Shown: positions 1 to 9,533, counted from the stretch's first letter. The stretch is 38,803 nucleotides of DNA from Flavobacteriales bacterium (GCA_947500755.1 CANMTO010000022.1:1-38803), one strand, 5' to 3'. The notes: a model not told the origin generated them from the sequence alone. Translations and numbers: made by a program.

Positions 1-1956
1 CAATTGGAAGGGGTAGAAAGTATCGCGCATTGGAAATTATATTTGGCCATGAAGGACACAAAAAAGAAGTCGATTCTTCGAGTTTTTAAACGTTCAAAAT
101 ACACCGTTTCAACCTACGAAAAAGATAAAAAAATCCTATTAGAAAAGTTTTATGCCGCGGGCCTAAGGGATGCACACATTGTTCGGGACACCGTGTTTTT
201 TCAAGACCCTAAAAATTTAATTATTCGCATATCAATAGACGAAGGAAACAAGTATTATTTCGGCGATTTTGAATGGTTGGGGAACAGTAAATATCGTTCA
301 AGTTTTCTTGACTCAGTAATTGGAATCAAAAAGGGCGATGTATATAATAAAACATTGCTTGAAAAACGATTAAATGGGGGAGAAGATGGACGAGATATTA
401 ATTCCCTATATATGAACAAGGGACACTTGTTTTTTCAGGTTTTTCCAATCGAGACCAGTGTTTCTGGTAATTTTATTAATTATCAGTTCCGTATTTATGA
501 AGGTAAAGAGGCGCGTTATGGAGAAATAACCGTTATAGGAAATACAAAGACAAACGATCAGGTTATTTATAGAGAAATCCGAACAAAACCAGGAGACTTA
601 TTCAACAAGGAAGATATCATGCGGACGCAACGCGAATTATCCCAACTTGGATTTTTCAATGACCAAACCATGAAAGTCAATCCGATGCCGAATCCGGAAA
701 AAGGAACGGTAGACATTCAATATGTTGTGGAAGAGAAATCCACAGATCAAATCGAGTTATCAGGTGGATACGGTGGGGCAGGTCCAACAGGTTCTGGTCG
801 TATTATTGGAACCCTAGGGTTAACTTTTAATAATTTTTCCACAAAGAATTTTTTTAAAAAATCTGCTTGGACTCCACTTCCCAGCGGCAATGGACAACGT
901 TTGTCAATTCGGGCACAATCCAATGGGCGATTTTATCAAGGCTATACCTTTTCCTTTACGGAGCCTTGGTTAGGAGGTAAAAAACCAAATGCCCTCTCGT
1001 TTTGGCTTAACAATACCGCCCTTTCTTCGAATGGCTTTATCCGAACAAATCCAGCATATAACGGAATATCCATCACAGGAGTTGGAGTAGGATTGCAACG
1101 CAGAAAGAAGTTTCCGGATGATTATTTTACGGCCTACTATGAACTGAGCTATCAGTATTACGATGTGGTTAATGACTTTCGCTTTCCCTTGTTCCCAAAA
1201 GGATATTCCAATGATATTGCATTAAAATATGTACTTCAGCGCTCATCGGTAAGCGCACCGATTTATCCCCAAAGTGGGTCAAACTTCACCTTAACCGCGA
1301 AATCGTCCCTTCCATATTCGTATTTTCAGAAGGGCTTAGATTATGCAACCATGTCCATTGCGGAAAAATACCTATACCTCGAATATTTTAAATTTAAATT
1401 TACTGGAGAATGGTACTTGCCCCTTACTGCGAACCGAAAACTCGTTCTAATGCCGCGCTTTGGCTTTGGCTACATTGGTGCTTACACCGCGGCAAAGGGC
1501 GTCACACCGTTCGACAGGTTTACCATGGGAGGAAGTGGGCTCACGGGTGTAAATCAGCTTGGAGGCAGAGAAATAATCGCACTTCGAGGGTATGAGGATC
1601 AAGCAATATCCTCTGCGGGCTCAGACCCAATCATTGCCAAATATACCTTAGAGTTGCGTTATCCCATCTCATTAAATCCACAAGCCACATTTTATGTTAC
1701 TGGCTTTTTGGAGGCAGGAAACACCTATCCGGATTTAAAGAATTTTAACCCGTTTAATGTAAAACGCGCTGCGGGTGTAGGACTTCGGGTCTTTCTACCA
1801 ATGTTCGGAATGTTAGGCCTTGATTATGGTCTTGGATTTGATAAATTAGATTCTTGGTCTTCTGGATATAACGGGCCTTCTGACGCATCAATAACGAATA
1901 AAGGATTCTATCCTAAGTTAAGTTTCACGATTGGCATGAACCTTGGTGAATTGTAG
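1..1956 (+). CDS. bamA: BamA/Omp85 outer-membrane assembly factor (5' partial)
   Basis: This is the central barrel protein of the BAM machine, which folds and inserts beta-barrel proteins into the outer membrane. The reading frame is open to the left edge of the window, so the true start lies upstream; the leftmost possible start (TTG at 4) is not believable. About 650 residues are visible, against roughly 800-900 for full Bacteroidota BamA, so the signal peptide and first POTRA domains are missing. POTRA-like repeats occupy about residues 1-250, including the pattern GNTKTNDQVIYREIRTKPGD. The 16-strand barrel follows from about residue 255, and the loop-6 RGY (family motif VRGF/Y) lies in ALRGYEDQA. 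Two OmpH/Skp genes and murI follow on the same strand, a gene order common in the phylum. Family assignment is secure; only the N-terminus is unknown. Confidence 0.95.
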   Translation, partial: QLEGVESIAHWKLYLAMKDTKKKSILRVFKRSKYTVSTYEKDKKILLEKFYAAGLRDAHIVRDTVFFQDPKNLIIRISIDEGNKYYFGDFEWLGNSKYRSSFLDSVIGIKKGDVYNKTLLEKRLNGGEDGRDINSLYMNKGHLFFQVFPIETSVSGNFINYQFRIYEGKEARYGEITVIGNTKTNDQVIYREIRTKPGDLFNKEDIMRTQRELSQLGFFNDQTMKVNPMPNPEKGTVDIQYVVEEKSTDQIELSGGYGGAGPTGSGRIIGTLGLTFNNFSTKNFFKKSAWTPLPSGNGQRLSIRAQSNGRFYQGYTFSFTEPWLGGKKPNALSFWLNNTALSSNGFIRTNPAYNGISITGVGVGLQRRKKFPDDYFTAYYELSYQYYDVVNDFRFPLFPKGYSNDIALKYVLQRSSVSAPIYPQSGSNFTLTAKSSLPYSYFQKGLDYATMSIAEKYLYLEYFKFKFTGEWYLPLTANRKLVLMPRFGFGYIGAYTAAKGVTPFDRFTMGGSGLTGVNQLGGREIIALRGYEDQAISSAGSDPIIAKYTLELRYPISLNPQATFYVTGFLEAGNTYPDLKNFNPFNVKRAAGVGLRVFLPMFGMLGLDYGLGFDKLDSWSSGYNGPSDASITNKGFYPKLSFTIGMNLGEL

Positions 1957-2006
1957 AAAATTAATAATAATGTTGTAATTTCGCCATGCGAGGTCAAAAA
2001 ACACAA

Positions 2007-2525
2007 ATGAAATCAACGTATCTACTTATAGTTTTTTTATTGGGGTTCCTTTCAAGTTTGAATGCGCAATCTTTTGCCTTTATCGACTCTGATTATATCT
2101 TGAATAGCATTCCAGAATATGCAGAATCAAAAGCAAAACTTGATAAACTCGCGGAAAATTGGACCAAAGACATTGAAGATCGATTCAATGTAATTAAGTC
2201 GCAAAAAGAAACCTTTAATAAAGAAGAGATTTTATTGCCAGCAGAAGAAAAATCAAAACGGAAATCAGAAATAGAAAAACTGGAAAAAGAAACGTTGGAT
2301 TTACAAACACAGCGTTTTGGATTGAATGGGGATTATTTCATGAAACGGCAAGAGTTAATCAAGCCGATTCAAGACCGGATATACACGGCGATGAAAAAAG
2401 TGGCTAAATCAGAAGGATATACCTTTGTTTTTGACAAAGCAAATCAAAGTAATTTGATTTATGCCGAGAAAGAAGCAGATATTAGCAACACTGTTTTGGA
2501 AGAAATGGGAATTACAAAAGAATAA
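2007..2525 (+). CDS. OmpH/Skp-family periplasmic chaperone (first copy)
   Basis: Skp/OmpH proteins are small periplasmic holdases that escort unfolded outer-membrane proteins to BamA, which is encoded just upstream. The 172-residue product has a signal peptide ending in LNAQ, then the family start FAFIDSDYILNSIPEY. A highly charged Lys/Glu coiled coil follows (about residues 35-110), then a C-terminal beta part. An in-frame ATG at 1986 exists, but it would put seven charged residues before the signal peptide. A near-consensus -7 box (TAATTTCG, 1976-1983) would start the transcript near 1990, which also favours 2007. It lies 50 bp after bamA and 15 bp before a paralogue of the same family, so the three are probably co-transcribed. 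Family is clear; which paralogue does the main Skp job cannot be told. Confidence 0.88.
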   Translation: MKSTYLLIVFLLGFLSSLNAQSFAFIDSDYILNSIPEYAESKAKLDKLAENWTKDIEDRFNVIKSQKETFNKEEILLPAEEKSKRKSEIEKLEKETLDLQTQRFGLNGDYFMKRQELIKPIQDRIYTAMKKVAKSEGYTFVFDKANQSNLIYAEKEADISNTVLEEMGITKE

Positions 2526-2540
2526 ATTAAACACGTAAAT

Positions 2541-3056
2541 ATGAAACAAATTGTCTTAGCTATTGCTACCATATTAATGGCCGTCACGTTAAACGCCCAA
2601 ATGAAAATAGCTCATGTAAATTCACAAAATCTCCTAGACTCCTTGCCGTCCTATTTAAAAGCGGAGTCTGATTTGAAGAAATTTCAGGATGATGGCGTTG
2701 CAGAACTTTCGGTTTTAGAAAAGCAAATTAATGACGCCTATGTTCGCTTAGACGGGATTAAAGGCGATTTAACGCCAACCATGTTGAAGATTGAACAAGA
2801 GAAAATCATGGGGTTGGAGCAGCGATACCAACAAACACAATCTTTATTACAACAGCAACTCCAAACCCTAGCAAATGAGTATAACCAACCCATTCTTGAC
2901 CGCTTACAAAAAGCTGTTGAAATTGTGGCAGATCGAAAGAAAGTAAACTATGTACTTGATGTTTCTAAATTGCTATATTCAAAAACCGGAATAGATATCA
3001 CGGTTGAAGTGAAAGCTGAATTAGCAAGGTTAGATGCAGAAGCAACGAAGAAGTAA
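2541..3056 (+). CDS. OmpH/Skp-family periplasmic chaperone (second copy)
   Basis: This second OmpH/Skp-like protein of 171 residues has a cleavable signal peptide ending in LNAQ. It then has the family opening KIAHVNSQNLLDSLPSY, a Gln-rich coiled coil (about residues 45-120), and a terminal segment with NYVLDVSKLLYS. It starts 15 bp after the first copy and ends just before a rho-independent terminator at 3075-3097, so the bamA-ompH-ompH unit probably ends here. Tandem ompH genes after bamA are usual in Bacteroidota. The copies differ strongly in sequence, so this is an old duplication; the function of each copy is inferred from the family, not shown. Confidence 0.9.
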   Translation: MKQIVLAIATILMAVTLNAQMKIAHVNSQNLLDSLPSYLKAESDLKKFQDDGVAELSVLEKQINDAYVRLDGIKGDLTPTMLKIEQEKIMGLEQRYQQTQSLLQQQLQTLANEYNQPILDRLQKAVEIVADRKKVNYVLDVSKLLYSKTGIDITVEVKAELARLDAEATKK

Positions 3057-3074
3057 GATTCATTAATAATTTGG

Positions 3075-3097
3075 AAGGGGCTTTTTGCCCCTTTTTT
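3075..3097 (+). terminator. Rho-independent terminator after the bamA-ompH unit
   Basis: The seven-base arms AAGGGGC (3075-3081) and GCCCCTT (3087-3093) flank a five-T loop and run into a T-rich tail. It sits 18 bp after the second ompH stop. It also covers the possible TTG start of murI at 3085, which argues for the GTG start at 3112. Confidence 0.85.
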
Positions 3098-3111
3098 CTC
3101 CCCTTTATTTT

Positions 3112-3939
3112 GTGGAAAAACTCGGGAAAATTGGTGTGTTCGATTCTGGTTTTGGTGGGTTAACCATTTTACGAGAATTTGTTGATGCATTTCCGATGTA
3201 TGATTATGTCTACTTGGGAGATAACGCTCGGGCGCCCTATGGTAATAAATCCTTTGACTTAATATATGAGTATACCATAGAAGGGGTAAGGTATTTATTT
3301 GACCAGGGGTGTGAACTGGTGATTTTGGCATGCAACACCGCCTCCGCTAAAGCATTACGAACCATTCAACAAAAGGACCTCCCTATACTTGCCCCAACAA
3401 AGCGGGTGCTTGGAGTAATCAGACCAAGCACAGAGGAAATCGGATCGTTATCACGCACCGGTGTAGTTGGTATTTTAGGAACAGAAGGCACGGTCAACTC
3501 AAATTCATACGGTATTGAATTGGCTAAGCTTAGCCCAAAGACAACGGTGATTCAGCAAGCCTGTCCGCTTTGGGTTCCATTGATTGAGGAGCAAGCATAT
3601 GATTCAGCAGCAGGTAAATTAATAATCGCCTCAGATATTAAACGGCTCTTTGATCAAAACCATGAAATTGATGTTATTGTCTTAGCGTGTACCCATTATC
3701 CGATATTGAAGTCTCTAATAGACTCCTTGGTGCCTCCCGGTGTTCAGGTCCTCGCACAAGGCCCCTTGGTGGCTGAAAAACTCAAGACCTATTTATTTAG
3801 ACATCCAGAAATAGAAAACCGTCTAACTCGTGGCGCGACCATTGCTTGCTATACGACAGAAAGCAGCGATTATTTTAACGAACACGCTAGCGAAATCTTC
3901 GGAAAACCCTTGCGTGCAGCACATATTCAATTAAATTAG
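3112..3939 (+). CDS. murI: Glutamate racemase
   Basis: MurI interconverts L- and D-glutamate in the cytoplasm, supplying D-glutamate for peptidoglycan. With a GTG start at 3112 the product has 275 residues, the usual size. Visible family motifs are IGVFDSGFGG near the N-terminus, the first catalytic cysteine in ACNTASA (C74) and the second in ACTHYP (C193), which together form the two-base racemisation pair. The only in-frame start further upstream, TTG at 3085, would lie inside the terminator hairpin and add an unrelated leader, so GTG is preferred. The gene is separated from ompH by that terminator, so it probably has its own promoter, not clearly visible in the short gap. The assignment is secure. 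Confidence 0.94.
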   Translation: MEKLGKIGVFDSGFGGLTILREFVDAFPMYDYVYLGDNARAPYGNKSFDLIYEYTIEGVRYLFDQGCELVILACNTASAKALRTIQQKDLPILAPTKRVLGVIRPSTEEIGSLSRTGVVGILGTEGTVNSNSYGIELAKLSPKTTVIQQACPLWVPLIEEQAYDSAAGKLIIASDIKRLFDQNHEIDVIVLACTHYPILKSLIDSLVPPGVQVLAQGPLVAEKLKTYLFRHPEIENRLTRGATIACYTTESSDYFNEHASEIFGKPLRAAHIQLN

Positions 3940-3959
3940 TACCCGAACAAACCCGTAAA

Positions 3960-4928
3960 ATGGAAATATCACAAGAACTTCATGACCGGCTAGAATTACT
4001 TAATGCAAAATATAAAGCCATTGGTCAGGATTTGCTTTCTTATTTAGATGGCTTATTGTTTGCAGATGTAACCACGTATTGGGATTACATCGAATTAGAT
4101 ACGCTCTTAAGCCTACAAAAACCCAAGACTAAATTCCCGGATGAGGTGGTCTTTATTGTTTATCATCAGATAACGGAACTTTATTTTAAATTGGCGCTTC
4201 AAGAATTTAACGCACTTGGCGAATTGAAGCAACCGACAAAGACAATTTTTATAGATCGCGTTACTCGTATAAATCGCTACTTTGAAGCATTAATTAAGAG
4301 TTTTTCCATCATGGCTGATGGGATGGATCGCGAGGAGTTCTTAAAGTTTAGAATGTCTCTATTGCCTGCAAGCGGTTTTCAGTCGGCGCAATATCGTCAA
4401 ATCGAAATTTATAGTACAGACTTCATCAACCTAGTTGCGCGTGATCAGCGGTCAATGTTTAACGTTGATTCTTCAATCGAGGATATGTACCAGCAAATTT
4501 ATTGGAGATATGGTGCCACAGAAATAGAAACTGGCAATAAAACCTTAACCTTAACCCAATTTGAGGAGAAGTATGAACAGTCTTTTATAACCCTAGGAAT
4601 GCATTGTAAGACTCGCAACCTATGGCAAGTCTATTTGAAGTTGTCAGACAGTGACAAGGCAGATGATGAGGTAACGCAAGTACTTCGCACCAATGACTTG
4701 AATGTTAATGTGTATTGGCCATTGGCGCATTACAAATCTGCCGTTCGGTATTTGGCACGAAAAGATTCAGATGTTGCAGCAACAGGTGGAACGAATTGGC
4801 AAAAGTATTTACCTCCAAAATTTCAAAAACGTATTTTTTATCCAAAGTTATGGAGTGATGAAGAAATTGAACAATGGGGCAAGGGCTGGGTAGAAAACCA
4901 AATTAGCGAAATCCTTAAAGGGGCTTAA
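3960..4928 (+). CDS. kynA: Tryptophan 2,3-dioxygenase
   Basis: This haem enzyme opens the indole ring of L-tryptophan to N-formylkynurenine, the first step of the kynurenine route. The 322-residue product shows the family landmarks in order: TTYWDYIELDTLL (about 38-50), the distal histidine in VYHQITELYFK (H69), the substrate-binding block LLPASGFQSAQYR (about 134-146), the probable proximal haem ligand in PLAHYKSA (H257), and the ATGGTNWQKYLP loop (about 274-285) equivalent to TGG(S/T) in other members. None of the later kynurenine genes are adjacent. It starts 20 bp after murI. It overlaps the convergent minus-strand binding-protein gene by 14 bp at the 3' ends, and no terminator separates the two. 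Confidence 0.92.
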   Translation: MEISQELHDRLELLNAKYKAIGQDLLSYLDGLLFADVTTYWDYIELDTLLSLQKPKTKFPDEVVFIVYHQITELYFKLALQEFNALGELKQPTKTIFIDRVTRINRYFEALIKSFSIMADGMDREEFLKFRMSLLPASGFQSAQYRQIEIYSTDFINLVARDQRSMFNVDSSIEDMYQQIYWRYGATEIETGNKTLTLTQFEEKYEQSFITLGMHCKTRNLWQVYLKLSDSDKADDEVTQVLRTNDLNVNVYWPLAHYKSAVRYLARKDSDVAATGGTNWQKYLPPKFQKRIFYPKLWSDEEIEQWGKGWVENQISEILKGA

Positions 4929-6600
4929 TATAGGTTTCCGTGAAATCGAATAATCCGATTTGACTAACCTTAATCCCGCGCATTTTAAGATTAAATACGA
5001 AAACAAAATCTTCATAAAGAATTGGAAGCACCCAATGTTCTTCTTGTAAGATCATATCACAGCTGGTGAAATAATTGTTTCGTAACGTATTGTCTGATTC
5101 TTGTATACCCATTCGATAGTTAAAGTCATAAATCAGATTGTCTACCTTAGGAAATAATGGGTTTTGTGATTTATTGGTTGGGTTATTACTAAAAAACAAA
5201 CTGAAATATGCTTCTGGATCAGGGTAGTCAGGAGACCAGCCAAGTTTCCACATCGAGGCTTTATTGGTCGTTACGGCATTATAACGTCCAGAAAAATCAA
5301 CCAAATGAAGTTCTGTTACTACTCCAAGTATTTCTCTGAGCTGCCGTTTGATATATTTACAATAGACAAGGACTTGTTCAGAATTATTTCCTGCAATATA
5401 CAGGTGAAGGGTAGGAAAAGGATGTTGTGCACTAAATCCAGTAGCGTTAAAAAGTTTTTTTGCCTGTTGAATGTCTATTGTTTTTTTAGGGAGGTCGTTG
5501 TTGTTGTAATACCTTGAGGGGGGAGCGAATCCTTGTTTTGCTGGGATTCCATCTCCGTTCAATAGGTCGGTTGCGATGAGTTCACGGTCAATAATTAAAT
5601 CAATGGCTTTTCTTACCCGTGGATCTTTAAAACAATCCAATCGTTGGTTTAATACAATCATTGATACTCGGCTTCCAGGAATCACCATCACTCGGTGGGC
5701 AAAGGGTTTTATTTGCTGTACGCGGGAAAGATCAAATAATATATCATCTATATGTTGCGGAGACACCTCACTTAGCATGTCCACCTGTTGGTTTTTGAAG
5801 GCGGAAAAATCTTCCATCTCACTAGCGACCACCCGAAACAACAAGGCATTGAGGTAAGGAAAGGCATTGCCAAAAGAATCTTTCCGCCAATATTCGGGAT
5901 TATACGACAGTAATACGTTCCGAGCGGTTAATTTATTTAACCGAAAGGGTCCCGTTCCAATGGGGTGTTTAAGGATGCTTTTTTTATAGTATTCATAGGC
6001 TTTTTTTGAACAAATACCATATTTTGAACTGGTGAGTAATTGCGGAAAATGGGCGTATTTCCCGTTCAGCGCGATTTCAAGACAATAAGAATTGATAATT
6101 CGAATGCCTTGAATTGTTTGGACATTATTCTTTTTGAAGTATCGACCTGCACCTTTTATTTTTTCAAGAAGTGCGTCGTTCGACTGGTTGATTTCATGCT
6201 GAGAACATGCCATTTCGAGGGTGAATTTCACGTCTGCTGAGGTCAGTTCATTGTCTTGGCCATTAAAGCAATCGTCCTCGTGAAAATAGATCCCTTTTCT
6301 TAAGTATACGCGCAAGGTGGTTTGGTCATTTTTCCAAATGTATTTTTCAGCTATACGAGGAATGACCCGATTCGTTTTTTCGTCGATATCGAATAATGGT
6401 TCGAAAATATTACATAGTATTCGATGCGCATACAAATCTGAATTATAGAGCGGATGAAGCGTACTTATGGGGTCGGGTATGGAAAGCGTAACGGTATCTC
6501 CATAAATCGCGGTACCGCCATGTATAATCCGCTTATTATTGGCGGTACAAGCCGCGGTTAAACAAGAGAGCCCCACGAAAAAAAGTAAGGATCGCATCAT
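4915..6600 (-). CDS. ABC transporter substrate-binding lipoprotein, family 5 (oligopeptide/dipeptide type)
   Basis: This is a 561-residue extracytoplasmic solute-binding protein of SBP family 5 (OppA/DppA-like). The N-terminus is a lipoprotein signal with LTAAC (C18), so the mature protein is membrane-anchored. Typical landmarks are the early IPDPISTLHPLYNSDL segment, HPIGTGPFRL, a central VRKAIDLIIDRE block and a late KLGWSPDYPDPEAYFSLFF block. The ligand is not readable from sequence; peptides are the family default. No permease or ATPase genes are near, so it is an orphan and may serve a system encoded elsewhere. Its start overlaps the stop of the preceding T9SS gene as ATGA, implying translational coupling. 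A second ATG directly follows the first. Tail-to-tail overlap with the dioxygenase gene is 14 bp. Confidence 0.85.
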   Translation of the reverse strand: MMRSLLFFVGLSCLTAACTANNKRIIHGGTAIYGDTVTLSIPDPISTLHPLYNSDLYAHRILCNIFEPLFDIDEKTNRVIPRIAEKYIWKNDQTTLRVYLRKGIYFHEDDCFNGQDNELTSADVKFTLEMACSQHEINQSNDALLEKIKGAGRYFKKNNVQTIQGIRIINSYCLEIALNGKYAHFPQLLTSSKYGICSKKAYEYYKKSILKHPIGTGPFRLNKLTARNVLLSYNPEYWRKDSFGNAFPYLNALLFRVVASEMEDFSAFKNQQVDMLSEVSPQHIDDILFDLSRVQQIKPFAHRVMVIPGSRVSMIVLNQRLDCFKDPRVRKAIDLIIDRELIATDLLNGDGIPAKQGFAPPSRYYNNNDLPKKTIDIQQAKKLFNATGFSAQHPFPTLHLYIAGNNSEQVLVYCKYIKRQLREILGVVTELHLVDFSGRYNAVTTNKASMWKLGWSPDYPDPEAYFSLFFSNNPTNKSQNPLFPKVDNLIYDFNYRMGIQESDNTLRNNYFTSCDMILQEEHWVLPILYEDFVFVFNLKMRGIKVSQIGLFDFTETYIKPL

Positions 6601-9428
6601 TCAACAGTACTTGTTTTAAGCACGCGTAAGGTTACCAATTCTCCGTTAAGGCGACATTGCAGGAGATAAATGGCATCTGGAAATACGGTCAGATTAAGAT
6701 CGCTTGTATTCCCTTCGTGTAGCAAGCGCCCAGAAGTATCAAACAAAGACCAGTGTTCTACCGGTTGAGTGAGTTTGATCCAAGAATTAGCAGGAATTGG
6801 GTATGCAGAAAGCAGCGATAAGGCGTCACCTTCAAGGCTCAATACTCCCATGTAAATACTATCTGTTATTTCGCAGCCATTTGCATCCATAATCAAAACT
6901 GAATACCACCCTTGGGTTAAGTAGACCGCTAAACTATCGTACTGTTGATTGGGGTCATTCCACGTATACGAGTAAGGCGGAGTTCCACCCGTCACATGTG
7001 CGGTAGCCATCCCATCCAGGGCATTGGGGGCTGATTCAGGGTTTATGGTAATGGAGTTATTCATCATACTTGGCGCTTGAATCTGAACGACTTGAGGCAC
7101 GCTGGAGCAGTTGTTGCTGTCGCTTACCACGAGTGAATAACTACCGGCAGATAAGCCCTGAATAATTGCTAAACTTCCAGCCCCATTTGAGGTATAGGTG
7201 TATCCACCAACGCCTCCAGTTGCAAGTAAATTAAGCTGCCCATCCTGACTATTCCAACAACTAGGAGGCGTTACTTGAGGGGTAAGCCCTAACGGTTGAG
7301 GCTCATTAATTGTATAGGATAAGGTGTCATAGCAAGGCCTAGCATCGGATACAGTTAACACGTAGGTTCCGGGACTCAAAGAGCCAAGTGAATCGCTTGT
7401 TGATCCATTGCTCCATGAATAGCTTGTAGGTGCAAGTCCGCCAGGATACACATGAATCATCCCGTCATTATTTCCATTACACGTAACATCGTTCAAGACC
7501 GACTGACTTATTAACGGCGCAGCATTGGGAACGAGTACAGAATCAATGACAACACATCCGTCTGGATGGGTAATACTTATGGTCGCCCAACCCTCGCCCA
7601 AGGAGTTATTAGGTTTGGTTGTAATGCCGTTTTCCCATAAAAACACACAGGTACTAAACATGCAAGGACATCCGGAACTGTTTACAATGGCTTGTCCATT
7701 TGTACCACCCGGACAGGTCGGTGGATAAATTCCTCCAAAGGAAATAGCATAAGGATCGGTTAAATAGGCGGTATAGGTTTCGTAACATCCGGCCGCATCC
7801 GTTACTTGAAGCACATAGGTTCCAGCGGCAAGATTATTAAGTTGTGGCGCTGAACTCCCGTTCGACCAAAGGTAGGTATAAGGTCCTGTTCCTAAGGTTG
7901 CACTTGGAATGATGGCCCCACTCGCTGTGCCATTGCACCAAGGTTGAGTAACCGTGACCCCTGAAAGAATACTTCCAACTCCGCAATCTATGGAAGTGTT
8001 GTGGTATTCTCCATTATTCAAGGTGCCAAGGTAGCTTCCCCATGCTAAACCGGCATTTGGATAAAGGCTATTTAATTCAGTTCTAAACGCATAAACGCCC
8101 TTCCAACCCATGACATTTAAGCTGTCTTTTTTTACCAAGTAAACTAAATCGATGGTATTGTCATTGTCTAGATCGGTAAACAAGGGGGTTGAACCTACAT
8201 TTGTTCCGGCGTGAACAGGAACAATTTCTTGAAGGGTATTGTTAACAAAATCAAACGATTGCAAGCGGTGTTTCCAATAACCATTCTCCATATAATTAAC
8301 AGCAAGTATTGCTTCATCCCTTCCGTCATTGTTTAAATCTATGGCATTTCCTGAGGCAAACTGTAGGTGTCCAATACTGTCTTTCATTACTACATTACCA
8401 GTGGCACCATCGAGGAGCACTTGGTAATAGTCTGTATATCCTGAACTTTGACCTTTAGCCAAAGACAGAAACACATCGGGACTGTTGTTCCCCGTGAAAT
8501 TCCCAATTACTGGAGCTGCGCTTGATTCTGTGTTTGGTAATTGGTAGCTCCAATGGGCACTGAGATTACTCCCTTTAATTTTTATGAGCTTGCCGCTATA
8601 GGATTGAATAAAAATATTGTATTGGTTATTATTCGTTTTGTAAATAGAGGCAGGTGCAACGAACCCTAAATTTGGATCGTGCACAAGCTGAATAGAAGGG
8701 GCTAAGGTATTGTTTAATAAATCACTGAGCGGACAGGCCCAAAAGCTGCCCCCCAAGGTCTCTCCGCCGGTGCCATAAAGCACCCATTGCACGCCATTTC
8801 CTTGAATATCTGCCACTAAAGGTGAACAATAGGTTTCAGCACTGTCTGGAACAACCGCTTTCGCGAGTACTTGTCCGTTCAATGAATTCACCACCATCAG
8901 ATGCCCGGGAGGGCGAGTGGTGTCCCAAACGGGCGCAGCATGATCTCCTCCATTCGCAACTAATAGGTCCATTAATCCATCTCCACTCACATCTGCAATG
9001 AATTGCGGGTTGTAAAAATTATATAAACCGCTATCTGCTGGATTAATGTTGTTGTATGGAAAGAAGTCCCACAGTAGCGCTCCCGTTGCTCCGTTGATGG
9101 CTAACAATTGTGCTTGCCGGCCCACCATGAACACGTCTTTGATCCCATCATTTGTTATATCTTGAAACACCGCACTTCCAAAAACTTCATTTCTAGTCGC
9201 TCGTTTCCACAACAAGGCACCATTGGCTCCATTTATGGCCATAATCCCATTATTGCTAAACACGCCATCGGTTCCTCCACCAAAGACAATGTCTTTAATC
9301 CCGTCATTGGTTAGATCACAGGCTCTAGGTGATGATAGCGTTGGAATAGAATCAACAAAAAACTGCCAGTTTTGAGAGAATAATGCGCTACAAAACAGGA
9401 AGGCAAAGGCAAGTAGTTTTAGTTTCAT
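6597..9428 (-). CDS. T9SS-sorted secreted protein with FG-GAP/VCBS and SprB repeats
   Basis: This large secreted protein (943 residues) starts with a signal peptide (MKLKLLAFAFLFCSALFSQ). The N-terminal half contains FG-GAP/VCBS-type repeats with Asp-rich calcium-like loops (DLTNDGIKD, DITNDGIKD, DLNNDGRDE, DLDNDNTID), typical of integrin-like propellers. The second half carries about four SprB-type repeats, recognised by YLWSNGSS, LAAGTYVLQVTDAAGC and relatives. The last ~75 residues resemble a type A T9SS sorting domain (YPIPANSWIKL ... GELVTLRVLK). Such proteins are exported by the type IX system and attached to or released from the cell surface. An alternative ATG at 9455 would add nine residues before the signal peptide and overlaps the -7 box, so 9428 was chosen. 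Its role (adhesion, substrate contact) is unknown. It overlaps the downstream binding-protein gene by ATGA. Confidence 0.88.
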   Translation of the reverse strand: MKLKLLAFAFLFCSALFSQNWQFFVDSIPTLSSPRACDLTNDGIKDIVFGGGTDGVFSNNGIMAINGANGALLWKRATRNEVFGSAVFQDITNDGIKDVFMVGRQAQLLAINGATGALLWDFFPYNNINPADSGLYNFYNPQFIADVSGDGLMDLLVANGGDHAAPVWDTTRPPGHLMVVNSLNGQVLAKAVVPDSAETYCSPLVADIQGNGVQWVLYGTGGETLGGSFWACPLSDLLNNTLAPSIQLVHDPNLGFVAPASIYKTNNNQYNIFIQSYSGKLIKIKGSNLSAHWSYQLPNTESSAAPVIGNFTGNNSPDVFLSLAKGQSSGYTDYYQVLLDGATGNVVMKDSIGHLQFASGNAIDLNNDGRDEAILAVNYMENGYWKHRLQSFDFVNNTLQEIVPVHAGTNVGSTPLFTDLDNDNTIDLVYLVKKDSLNVMGWKGVYAFRTELNSLYPNAGLAWGSYLGTLNNGEYHNTSIDCGVGSILSGVTVTQPWCNGTASGAIIPSATLGTGPYTYLWSNGSSAPQLNNLAAGTYVLQVTDAAGCYETYTAYLTDPYAISFGGIYPPTCPGGTNGQAIVNSSGCPCMFSTCVFLWENGITTKPNNSLGEGWATISITHPDGCVVIDSVLVPNAAPLISQSVLNDVTCNGNNDGMIHVYPGGLAPTSYSWSNGSTSDSLGSLSPGTYVLTVSDARPCYDTLSYTINEPQPLGLTPQVTPPSCWNSQDGQLNLLATGGVGGYTYTSNGAGSLAIIQGLSAGSYSLVVSDSNNCSSVPQVVQIQAPSMMNNSITINPESAPNALDGMATAHVTGGTPPYSYTWNDPNQQYDSLAVYLTQGWYSVLIMDANGCEITDSIYMGVLSLEGDALSLLSAYPIPANSWIKLTQPVEHWSLFDTSGRLLHEGNTSDLNLTVFPDAIYLLQCRLNGELVTLRVLKTSTVE

Positions 9429-9454
9429 GGTTATGTTGGATTCAATTATTGGCA

Positions 9455-9462
9455 TAAAGATA
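9455..9462 (-). promoter_or_regulatory. Near-consensus -7 element for the T9SS/SBP gene pair
   Basis: On the minus strand this reads TATCTTTA, one base from the Bacteroidota TAnnTTTG. It lies 26 bp upstream of the chosen ATG at 9428, a plausible leader. The -33 element is weak. Confidence 0.4.
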
Positions 9463-9492
9463 AATAATTCACGGGCAAGATGAAAGCACTTC

Positions 9493-9524
9493 TTTGGCTA
9501 GATGGCTGAGATGTCTTATCTTTG
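9493..9524 (+). promoter_or_regulatory. Bacteroidota-type promoter of the tRNA-Arg gene
   Basis: TTTG (9493-9496), a 20-nt spacer and TATCTTTG (9517-9524) match the TTTG/TAnnTTTG consensus exactly. Transcription would start near 9531, just ahead of the mature tRNA 5' end at 9534. This is the clearest promoter in the window. Confidence 0.75.
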
Positions 9525-9533
9525 CTTCATTAA

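Noticed and set aside
3085-3111. TTG at 3085 as the murI start
   Set aside because: It lies in the terminator hairpin and adds a leader not seen in the family. GTG at 3112 fits.
2948-3331. Minus-strand frame of 127 codons over the ompH/murI junction
   Set aside because: It lies opposite two well-supported genes and crosses a terminator, so it is a shadow. The same holds for long antisense frames at 10393-10725, 27448-27714 and 27886-28224.
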